Assembly (NCBI GenBank): GCA_041687335.1
Contig: JAWLCE010000007.1
Span: forward strand, 60,978 to 124,977
DNA from: JAJFUE01 sp041687335
Lineage (GTDB): Bacteria; Sumerlaeota; Sumerlaeia; MVZB01
Direction of reading: 5' to 3'
DNA: 64,000 nucleotides
Shown here: in pieces, positions 36,450 through 44,600 of the stretch
How positions within the stretch are numbered: position 1 is the stretch's first letter
Layout of the letters: every line of letters begins with the position of its first letter
Notes under the pieces: generated by a model
Told to the model about the DNA's origin: nothing
The model's input: only the letters and a program-made list of their open reading frames with translations
The model's database searches: none
Made by a program: the position numbers and the translations under genes

Positions 36450-36521
36450 GGAGCACTCCTCGTGATCCCAAAATCGGCTGGCATCATGTCTACATAAAAA
36501 CAATTACTGATAAATACCGCA

Positions 36522-36543
36522 ACGTCAACTGTAAACCTTACAG
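36522..36543 (-). promoter_or_regulatory. Palindrome next to a possible -35 element upstream of the DUF4177 gene
   Basis: The plus strand reads CTGTAAACCTTACAG at 36529-36543, with TTGACG on the minus strand at 36528-36523. The two are contiguous, so a regulator binding the palindrome would touch the promoter. The -10 hexamer is poor, and no regulator is known. Confidence 0.3.
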
Positions 36544-36813
36544 AAGCGTAGATATATTTCTTCGTCCAGCAACCGACACGTCGGGTGGACATGCCCGGCC
36601 CGCATGCCACAGCCGCCCTGTCAGAATGAAAAATGCAGGCTCCGTTGCGTGCGGAAAGAAAATTCAATGGCAAACGCACTCCGATATCCCGAATATCAGC
36701 TGATGCGGATTGCGGCAAAGGCGCGACGACTTTACATTTCGAATTTCGCGCGCCAGGACGCACAGGACTGATGGTCGTCCCATCGTCCTCTCTCCTCAAC
36801 CGGAGGTTGATGG

Positions 36814-38637
36814 ATGGGTGCCATGACTAGCCTTGACTGGGCCGTGGTCTTCGGGATCCTCTTGCTCTGCCTGGGGGTTGGTCTGCTGTTCGCCCGGCTG
36901 CAGAAAAGCGGCGAAGGCTTCTTCACCGCCAACCGCTCGCTTTCATGGTGGGCTGTCGGCATCTCCAATTCGGCGACCTATCAGTCGGGCCTGGGCGCCT
37001 TCGTCACGCTGATCTTCTTCTATGGGCTCGCCGGCAACTGGCTGTGGTGGCTGCAGTGGATCATCTGGATGCCGCTGGTGGCGATCATCTGGAGCCGCAT
37101 GTGGCGGCGGATGCGGATCGTGACCACGGCCGAGCTGATCCAGCTTCGCTACGGCGGCCAAGCAGCGCGTCTCGCGCAGAAAATCTACGCCGCGTCGATG
37201 TTCCTGCTCGCCCTGACGGTGATTGCCTACATCGCCGCCTTCTTCGCCAAGACCATCAACCCGCTGGTGCCGTGGGACGTGCCGAGGATCATGCTGGTCT
37301 TTGGCGTCGCCACCGCCGTCTACACGATCTTCGGCGGGCTGATGGGTTCGGTGATGGTGGCGGTGGTGCAGATGGTGATCATGATCGGCGGCAGCCTGGT
37401 CTTCATGTTCATGATCATCCCGCAGTTCGGTGGCTGGGAGGCGATCCTCGCCCGGGTGCTTGAGCTGCGGCCCAACGCAATCTCTCTCAGCCCCGTCTCC
37501 GGCGCCATCGCGGGCGTCCCCAATCCGAGCAGCCTGGATATCTACCTGTCGATGGCGATGTTCATCGTGCTCGGCCTGTTCTTCGCCGGCTCGCCGACCG
37601 CCGGGGAGGGGATGACCGCCCAGCGGTTCATGGCCGCCCGGAGCGAGCGCCACGCGATCGGCGGCCAGCTCTTCAACGCATTCATCGCGCTGTCGCTGCG
37701 CATCGTGCCGCTGGTCGGCCTCGGCATCATCGCCATGACCCTTTTCTGGCACCAGGGGCTGACCGAACGCTATGGCTTCAACCCCGAGGGGCTGACGATG
37801 ATCGAGGACCCGGCCTACGTCTGGGGCGAGCTGATCAAAGCGAGCCACCTGCCCGCCGGGCTCGTCGGCCTGCTGGTCGCCACCGAGATCGCCGCCTTCA
37901 TGTCGACCCTGTCGGCGCTGATCAACTGGGGCTCCAGCTTCCTCGTCAACGACTTCTACAAGGACGTCCGGCGCGGGGGCTCGGCGCGCGAAGAACTTTG
38001 GGGCAGCCGCGCCACCTCGCTGGCGATGTTCATCCTCGCTGCCGCCATCGCCATCCTCTTTGTCGACGACATGATCAAGTGGTTCCTCTTCATTAACTCC
38101 GTCGTCGTCATCTTCTGGCTGCCACTTGCCTACTTCCGCTTCTTCTGGGCGCGCTTCAACGTCTGGGGCGAGATCGCCGCCACCACGCTGAGCCTGCCTC
38201 TGGGCTGGCTCGTCTGGTTCACCCTCGATTTCCAGAGCAAGCCGTTCTGGATGGGCACCGGCCTGCTGTTCACGATGGCGTTGCTGATCATCGTCACCGT
38301 CACGCTGCTCACCCCGCCCGAGTCCGACGAGACGCTGACCCGCTTCTACAAGCGCTGTCGGCCAATGATCGGTTTCAGCCGCTTCCGCCGCACGGTCATG
38401 CTGCCGCCCAACAACGATCCGCCGCTGTCGGCGCTGGTGCTCGACTGCGTGATCGGCATGTTGGCCTGCCTCGGGCTGGTGATGGCGACCAATGCAATTT
38501 TCGTGCGCAACTGGCCGCTGACGGCGCTCGGCATGCTCGCGGCGGTTGGTTTCGGTGGGCTGCTGATCCACCGCTCGTTCGGCCAGCGCCCCGGCGAGAT
38601 CGAGGAACCCAAATCCCAAACAGTCGCCCGACGTTAG
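36814..38637 (+). CDS. Sodium:solute symporter family protein
   Basis: 607 residues with about 14 spans and an SSS fold. MTSLDWAVVFGILLLCLGVG is the first span, SLSWWAVGISNSATYQSGLG is typical, and LGLFFAGSPTAGEGMTAQRF and STLSALINWGSSFLVNDFYK lie in the core. It is longer than the classical members at its C-terminus. GGAGG with 7-base spacing supports 36814. It stands apart from the catabolic locus, with about 310 bases of noncoding sequence before it that show no strong promoter. The substrate is unknown. Confidence 0.85.
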   Translation: MGAMTSLDWAVVFGILLLCLGVGLLFARLQKSGEGFFTANRSLSWWAVGISNSATYQSGLGAFVTLIFFYGLAGNWLWWLQWIIWMPLVAIIWSRMWRRMRIVTTAELIQLRYGGQAARLAQKIYAASMFLLALTVIAYIAAFFAKTINPLVPWDVPRIMLVFGVATAVYTIFGGLMGSVMVAVVQMVIMIGGSLVFMFMIIPQFGGWEAILARVLELRPNAISLSPVSGAIAGVPNPSSLDIYLSMAMFIVLGLFFAGSPTAGEGMTAQRFMAARSERHAIGGQLFNAFIALSLRIVPLVGLGIIAMTLFWHQGLTERYGFNPEGLTMIEDPAYVWGELIKASHLPAGLVGLLVATEIAAFMSTLSALINWGSSFLVNDFYKDVRRGGSAREELWGSRATSLAMFILAAAIAILFVDDMIKWFLFINSVVVIFWLPLAYFRFFWARFNVWGEIAATTLSLPLGWLVWFTLDFQSKPFWMGTGLLFTMALLIIVTVTLLTPPESDETLTRFYKRCRPMIGFSRFRRTVMLPPNNDPPLSALVLDCVIGMLACLGLVMATNAIFVRNWPLTALGMLAAVGFGGLLIHRSFGQRPGEIEEPKSQTVARR

Positions 38638-38687
38638 CCGCGGCATAGTTGCCGGCTGACTCAAGGTGGCCGACCGTGGGGTTTTGA

Positions 38688-38713
38688 TTTTTTTTATCGG
38701 CCGTGTAAACGCC
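38688..38713 (+). promoter_or_regulatory. T8-ATCGG motif about 90 bases before the ECF sigma start
   Basis: TTTTTTTTATCGGCCGTGTA at 38688-38707 is shared with 41591-41610 (TTTTTTTTATCGGGCGGGTG). The two lie 93 and 88 bases before their start codons, measured from the last G of ATCGG. A promoter or operator used by both sigma genes is suggested, not shown. Confidence 0.4.
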
Positions 38714-38793
38714 AACCACGTCACGCGCGTCTTTGTCAGCGAGAGGCAACACCAGCCTCCATTCCTTTTCCGGCGCCGGACAAAGGCAACACC

Positions 38794-39333
38794 TTGAGCG
38801 AACAACCATCCCATTACGAACGGCTGGTGGCCCCGATCGAGCAGCGCATGATCGGCGCGGTCTGGCGCATCGTGCGCGAGCGGGACGATTTCGACGAGGC
38901 ATTTCAGGATGCACTGGCCAGGGTCTGGGCGCGGCTCGATCAAATCGAGCGCCACCCCAACCCACAGGCGCTGATCCTGCGCATCTGCATCAACGCGGCC
39001 TATGACGTGCTGCGGCGCAGGGTCCGGCAACGGCGGCGAGAGGTGCTCGATGGCATGCATGAATCGATCGCCGACAGCCACCCCCCGGCTGACGATGTGC
39101 TGGCGGCTGCCGAGCAGCGCGGCGAGATCATGGCGGCCGTCAGCCGCCTGCCGCGCAACCAGGCCGAGGCCTTCCTGATGCGCTTCATCGACGAGATGCC
39201 CTACCCCGAAATCGCCCAGGCGCTCGGCTGCGGCGAGCCGACCGTGCGCACCCACATCCTGCGGGCGCGGCGGCGGCTCGGACAGTGGCTGGCGCATCTC
39301 GATCCGCGGCCACCAAGGGAGGCGTGCAAATGA
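38794..39333 (+). CDS. ECF-type RNA polymerase sigma factor
   Basis: 179 residues. Region 2 is at DFDEAFQDALARVWARLDQI, which holds the usual helix that binds core polymerase and -10 DNA, and region 4 at VSRLPRNQAEAFLMRFIDEM with ALGCGEPTVRTHILRARRRL. It would direct polymerase to a small regulon. The start is TTG at 38794, since no ATG fits the N-terminus and AAAGG lies just upstream. The stop overlaps the next gene as ATGA, the common layout of sigma and anti-sigma pairs. A T8-ATCGG motif lies upstream. Confidence 0.88.
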   Translation: MSEQPSHYERLVAPIEQRMIGAVWRIVRERDDFDEAFQDALARVWARLDQIERHPNPQALILRICINAAYDVLRRRVRQRRREVLDGMHESIADSHPPADDVLAAAEQRGEIMAAVSRLPRNQAEAFLMRFIDEMPYPEIAQALGCGEPTVRTHILRARRRLGQWLAHLDPRPPREACK

Positions 39334-40562
39334 ACCACCTCGACCCGCACGACCCGATCGGCGAGCGGCTCGCCCCGCACAAGGGCGAAATCGTCCCGCC
39401 GGAGGTGGAGGCGAGCGCCCATGCCGCCCTGGCCAGCCTGCGCAATCGGATGGACCGGCGAGAAAGCCGGAGAAGGGAACGTCCGATCATGAGCACGTTG
39501 AAGAGAGGGTTCGGTTCGAAGCTGGCCTGGGCCGGCTCGCTGGCCGCGGCGACGGTGGTGATCATTCTCGCCTTTGGGCTGCTGCCCGGCGGCGGCGGCG
39601 GGACCTCGGCCTGGGCACAGGCCGTGGAGAAGCTCCGCAACGCCCGTTCCGTGACCTATTCCATCATTGTGAGCATGGAGCACCTGCCCGAACCGATGAA
39701 CAAGATGCCGCCGATGCGGATGGATTACATGTGGAAGGAACCGGGGTTGCTGCGGATGGAAGCCCCGGGCACATGGGGGGTAATGGACATCGTCCGCCGC
39801 AAGGGAATCTCGGTCATGGATGCGCAGCGAACCTACATTGAGATGGATTTGAGCGAGATCCCCGAGGAGCAGTTCATCCAGCAGACCGGCGGCATCGAAT
39901 ACATGCGGCGCATGCCCGAGCGTGCCGAGCGCGAGCTGGGCGAGCGCGAGTTCGACGGCCGCCGCCTGCTCGGGTTCCTCTGCCGCGAACAGGGGATGGA
40001 ATACGAGGTGTGGATCGACCCGCTGACCCACGACCCGGTGCGGGTCGAGATGTCGATCCCGCAAGCCGACATGCGGGCGACCATCGTCGACTTCCGCTTC
40101 GATGTCGAGCTTGACGATGCAATATTCGACATGACCCCCCCGGCGGATTACAAGCGCATGGACCTGAAGCTCGAACAGCCCGCAGAAAAGCACCTGATCG
40201 GGTTCTTCCGCTTCTGGACCGCCCGCTCGGCGAATGAGACATTCCCTCCTGGGATGGATATGGGCACGATCATGACGGAGCTGCGGAAAATCGAGATGAA
40301 GGACATCGAGGCGCTCGACATGCAGCAGCAGATGGATCAAATGATGCCGATGCAGCTCAGCATGCAGTTCGTAACGACTATGACCCCCGACAACGACTGG
40401 TACTATCGCGGGGAGGGGCTGCGGCTGGGGACCGAGGAGCCGATCTGCTGGTGGCGCCCCACCGGCTCGGAGTTCTACCGCGTCGTCTTCGGCAACCTCG
40501 AGGTGCTCGACTACACACCCGAGGCGCTGGAGCAGCTGAAATCGATCATCAGTGAGAAGTAA
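39330..40562 (+). CDS. Probable anti-sigma or membrane-anchored regulator of the ECF factor
   Basis: 410 residues. The first 65 residues are charged and cytoplasmic (MNHLDPHDPIGERLAPHKGE). A single span follows at WAGSLAAATVVIILAFGLLP, and then a 310-residue extracytoplasmic domain. That domain begins VEKLRNARSVTYSIIVSMEH, with WKEPGLLRMEAPG, and looks like the LolA/RseB-type lipoprotein-carrier fold often found in anti-sigma partners. Methionines are frequent. Its ATG overlaps the sigma stop by four bases, with GGAGG 6 bases before, so co-expression is expected. The anti-sigma role follows from topology and pairing, not from a recognised ASD or ZAS motif. Confidence 0.7.
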   Translation: MNHLDPHDPIGERLAPHKGEIVPPEVEASAHAALASLRNRMDRRESRRRERPIMSTLKRGFGSKLAWAGSLAAATVVIILAFGLLPGGGGGTSAWAQAVEKLRNARSVTYSIIVSMEHLPEPMNKMPPMRMDYMWKEPGLLRMEAPGTWGVMDIVRRKGISVMDAQRTYIEMDLSEIPEEQFIQQTGGIEYMRRMPERAERELGEREFDGRRLLGFLCREQGMEYEVWIDPLTHDPVRVEMSIPQADMRATIVDFRFDVELDDAIFDMTPPADYKRMDLKLEQPAEKHLIGFFRFWTARSANETFPPGMDMGTIMTELRKIEMKDIEALDMQQQMDQMMPMQLSMQFVTTMTPDNDWYYRGEGLRLGTEEPICWWRPTGSEFYRVVFGNLEVLDYTPEALEQLKSIISEK

Positions 40563-40580
40563 TGCCCTGGCATGACTGAA

Positions 40581-40613
40581 AGCGGGCCGCGCCCAAAAGG
40601 CGGCCCGCTCTTT
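40581..40613 (+). terminator. Hairpin after the anti-sigma gene
   Basis: A perfect 10-base stem, AGCGGGCCGC with GCGGCCCGCT, and a 9-base loop, followed by CTTTG. The T-run is weak. It is 18 bases past the stop codon. Confidence 0.6.
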
Positions 40614-40665
40614 GATTCCAGGGTCTGCCTTGCGCCGGCGGGCCGTTGCTGGTCCCGATTGCCCA

Positions 40666-40694
40666 TTGACATTGATGAACCCTACTTTAATAAT
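40666..40694 (+). promoter_or_regulatory. Strong sigma-70-type promoter of the second pseudopilin
   Basis: TTGACA (40666-40671) and AATAAT (40689-40694) separated by 17 bases. This is a full-match -35 and a 5/6 -10. The leader to the ATG at 40739 is about 38 bases and carries GGGGAGG 5 bases before the start. Confidence 0.75.
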
Positions 40695-40738
40695 CCAAGG
40701 TGCTTGGAAGATTTCCAAAATAATAGGGGAGGATCATC

Positions 40739-41401
40739 ATGAGAAAGGGTTTCACTCTGATCGAACTGCTGATCGTCGTCGCGATCATTGCGATCCTGGC
40801 GGCCATCGCGGTTCCCAACTTCCTTGAGGCGCAGACCCGCTCGCGCGTCTCGCGCGCACAAAACGATTTGCGCACCATCTCCCTGGCGATGGAGTCGTAT
40901 TATGTTGATAACGGCACTTATCCGGTGCGAGTCCGGGATTCACCTCGAACCGGCAGCACGGCCAGTGCGACGGATCAGACCTATCTCACCTCGCCCATCA
41001 GCTATCTCAGCGCAGTCCCCAAGGATGTCTTTCGGCAATTGGGAAAAGTTGGTGATACCAACTATGTGCTTTACGGCGGCAATTATGGCGCCCTGACTGA
41101 CGGCTCATTTACTTTTAGTTATTATCCATACAATGCCTGGATGACCCATAGCATCGGCCCCGACCTGTGGACCAACACCGCCAGCTATCGCTCTTATAAG
41201 TGGGTTTTGGCCAATGAGGCACGCGGCGAAGCGGGCAATTACGGTTTCGATGCGGACGGCAACCGCATTGGCACCGGCGGCGGCGGGACCAGCAACGGCG
41301 ATGGCCTGCGCTATGACCCGACCAATGGGACGACCAGCTTTGGTGACATCCACCGCTGGGAGGGCATGGCCAAGACCGGCCCCGCCGGTCCGCTCCTTTG
41401 A
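40739..41401 (+). CDS. Type IV/type II pseudopilin, paralogue of the one at 22 kb
   Basis: 220 residues with the same MRKGFTLIELLIVVAIIAI prepilin signature, then AVPNFLEAQTRSRVSRAQND, a long helix and ESYYVDNGTYP. The tail GLRYDPTNGTTSFGDIHRWE matches its paralogue's YDPTNGT. It is again an orphan with no pilus genes next to it. It has its own strong promoter and a terminator, so it is expressed as a single gene. Its first 37 residues are the same as those of the gene at 22524 except one, although the codons differ at many sites. The middle regions diverge. Confidence 0.9.
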   Translation: MRKGFTLIELLIVVAIIAILAAIAVPNFLEAQTRSRVSRAQNDLRTISLAMESYYVDNGTYPVRVRDSPRTGSTASATDQTYLTSPISYLSAVPKDVFRQLGKVGDTNYVLYGGNYGALTDGSFTFSYYPYNAWMTHSIGPDLWTNTASYRSYKWVLANEARGEAGNYGFDADGNRIGTGGGGTSNGDGLRYDPTNGTTSFGDIHRWEGMAKTGPAGPLL

Positions 41402-41434
41402 TCAAACTTGGACTATGTTTTCTGAATACCCTTG

Positions 41435-41470
41435 AGGCCCCGGTCAACGATCATCGACCGGGGCCTTTTG
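41435..41470 (+). terminator. Rho-independent terminator after the second pseudopilin
   Basis: The 11-base stem AGGCCCCGGTC with GACCGGGGCCT (41435-41445 and 41456-41466) is followed by TTTTGTT. It is typical in form and lies about 35 bases past the stop. Confidence 0.9.
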
Positions 41471-41590
41471 TTGCCGACATAACTGCCCTGACGGCCGCTC
41501 CCCCCCGCCACATCATTGATTTCCTTTCCAATCGATCTATCAAAAATGAGAACTTATGTTCCAGCCGCACCTTCACGGTGAGCGATAAAA

Positions 41591-41616
41591 TTTTTTTTAT
41601 CGGGCGGGTGATTTTT
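41591..41616 (+). promoter_or_regulatory. T8-ATCGG motif before the sigma-fusion gene
   Basis: TTTTTTTTATCGGGCGGGTG matches the element at 38688, and the preceding CGATAAAA makes an extra hairpin with TTTTATCG. A second T10 run follows at about 41622. It sits 88 bases before the ATG. A terminator-like hairpin is possible too. Confidence 0.4.
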
Positions 41617-41691
41617 TTTTTGGGCAGCGGCCGTGGCCATGCGTCCTTCAGTGGTGAGAGCTGTTTTGATCGAACACAAGGAGTCCGCGAG

Positions 41692-44600
41692 ATGAGCCTA
41701 GACGATCAGGGCCTGTGGGCACGCTTCTGTGCCGCTCCCGACGAATGCCATTTTGCCGAGCTATATGAGCGCTACCGGGCGTTGGTCTGGACCCTGAGCT
41801 GGCGCATGCTGGGCAACGAGGAGGACGCGCTCGACGCCTTTCAGGCCGCCTGGGCGCGCTTGTTCGAGCTGGCCCGGAGCGAGGGCGCCCGGCTGGCGAC
41901 GGAGCCGGCCGACCGGATTGTCTATCAGTGCAGCATCCGCGAGGCTGACAACCTTAAGAAGCGGCGCAACCGGCGCTCGCGAAGGGAGCTGGCGATGGAA
42001 CTTCTGCCCCAGGTGGCTGCCGGTGATCTTCCGGCCGACGAACGAATGGCCGGCGCCGAGCGGCGCGGCCGGCTCGAGTCGATCATTGCCATGCTGCCTG
42101 AAAAATATCGCCTGCCGATCCAGCTGCACTACCTGCACGGCTTGAGCCAGCTCGAAATCGCGCGCATGACGGGCATCAGCCGCAACACGATCGCCACGCG
42201 GCTGGCGCGCGGGCTGCGCAAGTTGGCCCCGCTGGCCGAGCGCGCCGGGCTGGGCGAGCTGGCCGGCCTGCTGGCGGCGGCGGCGCTGGGGGGCGGACTG
42301 CTGGCCCCGCCGTCGGCGCTGGCCGCACCGGTGGTCTTTGCCCAGCTCCAGTCGCTGCTGGCTGGCGGCGCCGCCGCCAACGTCGGGGGTTTGGCTGGCT
42401 CGCTGCTGGCCAAGCTGTCCGGCGTGGGTGGCTTCATGATGCAGGCCAAGTCGGCGCTGCTCGGCGCGGCGGCGGCGCTGGCGCTGGCGACCGGGATTTA
42501 TCTGAACTCCGACGCGGCCGAGGACGTCAAGCCGCTGCAGGCGACCGAGGCCGCTGTCGCCACCCCGGCCGCACCCGCCCCCGCCGAGTCGCCCGCCCCC
42601 GCCGCGACCCCGCCCCCCGCGGCCAAGGAGCCCCCCGCCGCCGCTCCAACACCCGTCTCGGCGCCCGACGAACCGACCCGCGAGCTTCAGATGATGGTCC
42701 ACTGGACGCGCGGCCGGGGTCCCATCGAGGGGATGGATATCAGCGTCACCGCGCGGCCGGAAAGGTCCCGCAGCTACAGGGTAAATAACATGACCGATGC
42801 CGAAGGCATGATCCGGATGCAGATCCCCCAAAGTTGGGACCAACTGACCGCCCGCGGACTACATCCCGAAGCGGTTACTTCGACCAAGAACTTTTCAATC
42901 AATGATCCTTCCCCGGTGCGGGTTTACTTCAACGTCGGTGGGACGGTCTATGGGATGGTCCGCGACCGCCAGGGCGAACCGGTGGCGGGTGCCACGATCC
43001 GCAGTTATATGGGGCACTCCGGTTATGTGGGCCAGACTGAGACCAAGACTGATGGCAGTTTTGAGTTGCCCAAAATGCCGGCCGGCTCGACCCGCGTCGT
43101 TGCCACGCATGGCGAGGAGACCTCGGAAATTCGCTCCCCCACCGCCGGCACCATCACGGTGGTGGAGAAGGAAAGGGTAGGTCCGGTAAACCTTGTGATC
43201 GAGCCGGGGGCCACCATCACCGGCCGGGTCATCGAACGAAACTCCGGCCTGCCCATCTCAGGCGCCAGAATCAAGGTAGCCAACGAAGCTAGTTGGAGAA
43301 ATCGTAGCGCCACCACCGATCAGGAGGGCATTTTTCAACTCAACGGAATTCCACTGCGGCAGCTCACCATTGAGGCAACATCGAAGCACTATGCCGGCCA
43401 GCAGCGCGTGGTTGAACCTTCTCTGCATGAACCGAACTACCTGGAATTTGAGCTTGATCCCGGTGCCGAGATCCATGTGTCCGTGCTCGATGAGGCGGGC
43501 GAGCCAGTCGCGGAGGCCAGTCTCAGTGCCGGCGATAGCAACAACCGCAGCAGCGCCACCACCGATGCGAACGGCCGCGCCACCCTGCGCAATCTGCCGG
43601 TGGATCGTCCAGCCACCGTGCATGCATCGAAGGAAGGCTGGACAACAGTCAGAAGCAATCCGGTTCGATGGGAGGCCGGACCGAGTGAAGAGGTGACCCT
43701 GCGGTTGAGCCGGGCCGACCTCCGCCCGGGCCACTTCATCGGCACGGTGACCGGCCCCGATGGCCAACCGCTGCCCGATGTGACGGTCAACTACGGTTAT
43801 TTTAGTATCACCCGCTGGGGAGAGCGCACGACCACCGACCCTGCGGGCAACTACCAGCTCATGGTCAAGGACGGCAGCAGTCAGGATGTTTTAACAGCAC
43901 ATTCCAGCAGCTGGGCGACGCAACGCAAACCAGCCAAGCCCGGCACTGCCGACCAGCCCACGCGGGTGGATTTCCAGATGGCATCAAGCCACTGGATCGG
44001 CGGCACGGTGGTCGATGAGCAGGACCGTCCAATCGAACATGCCACCGTACATCTCGGAATGCATGGTCCCCAGGGCATGGATTACCTGAGCCTGCCCGCG
44101 ACCCAGAGCTACGTTCGCACCGATGCCCAGGGCCGCTTCCACGTTGAGGGCCTGCCTGAGGGGCAGTTGAACCTCAGTGTTTCGGCCCATTCATTCGCCG
44201 ATCAGACCGAGAAGGTCAAGCTTGACCAGGAGGTCAAGCTCACGCTGAAAACCACCGGCATCATTCGGGCGCGGGTGGTGGACAAGCGGACGGGCGAGCC
44301 TGTGCGTTCGGTCTCTATTCGCATCGTGGACCGCCACGAGCAGGCCGGTCAGGCCTTCAGCAACAACGAGGGCCGCTACACCCTGAGCGGGTTCCGGCAG
44401 GGCGACCGCCCTCAGCTCGTGGTCGAAAGCCGCGGCTACGCGACCGCCAGCGGCATCGAGGCCGTCGCCGATGCCGCCGATGCCGTCGAGGAATTGACCA
44501 TCGAGTTGACTCGCGGTCAGCCGCTGCGCGGCCTGCTGGTCGATGGCCGCAACGGCGACCCCGTCGGCGGCGCGCTGGTCATTTATGGCTCGGTCCGGCC

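Noticed and set aside
36943..39297. 784-residue open frame antisense to the symporter and sigma genes
   Set aside because: It is full of H, D, R and Q runs typical of an antisense frame, and crosses genes with clear motifs on the plus strand.
41398..41691. A longer start for the sigma-fusion protein at 41398
   Set aside because: The added 98 residues cross the terminator of the pseudopilin and T-rich DNA, and match nothing; an SD with good spacing supports 41692.
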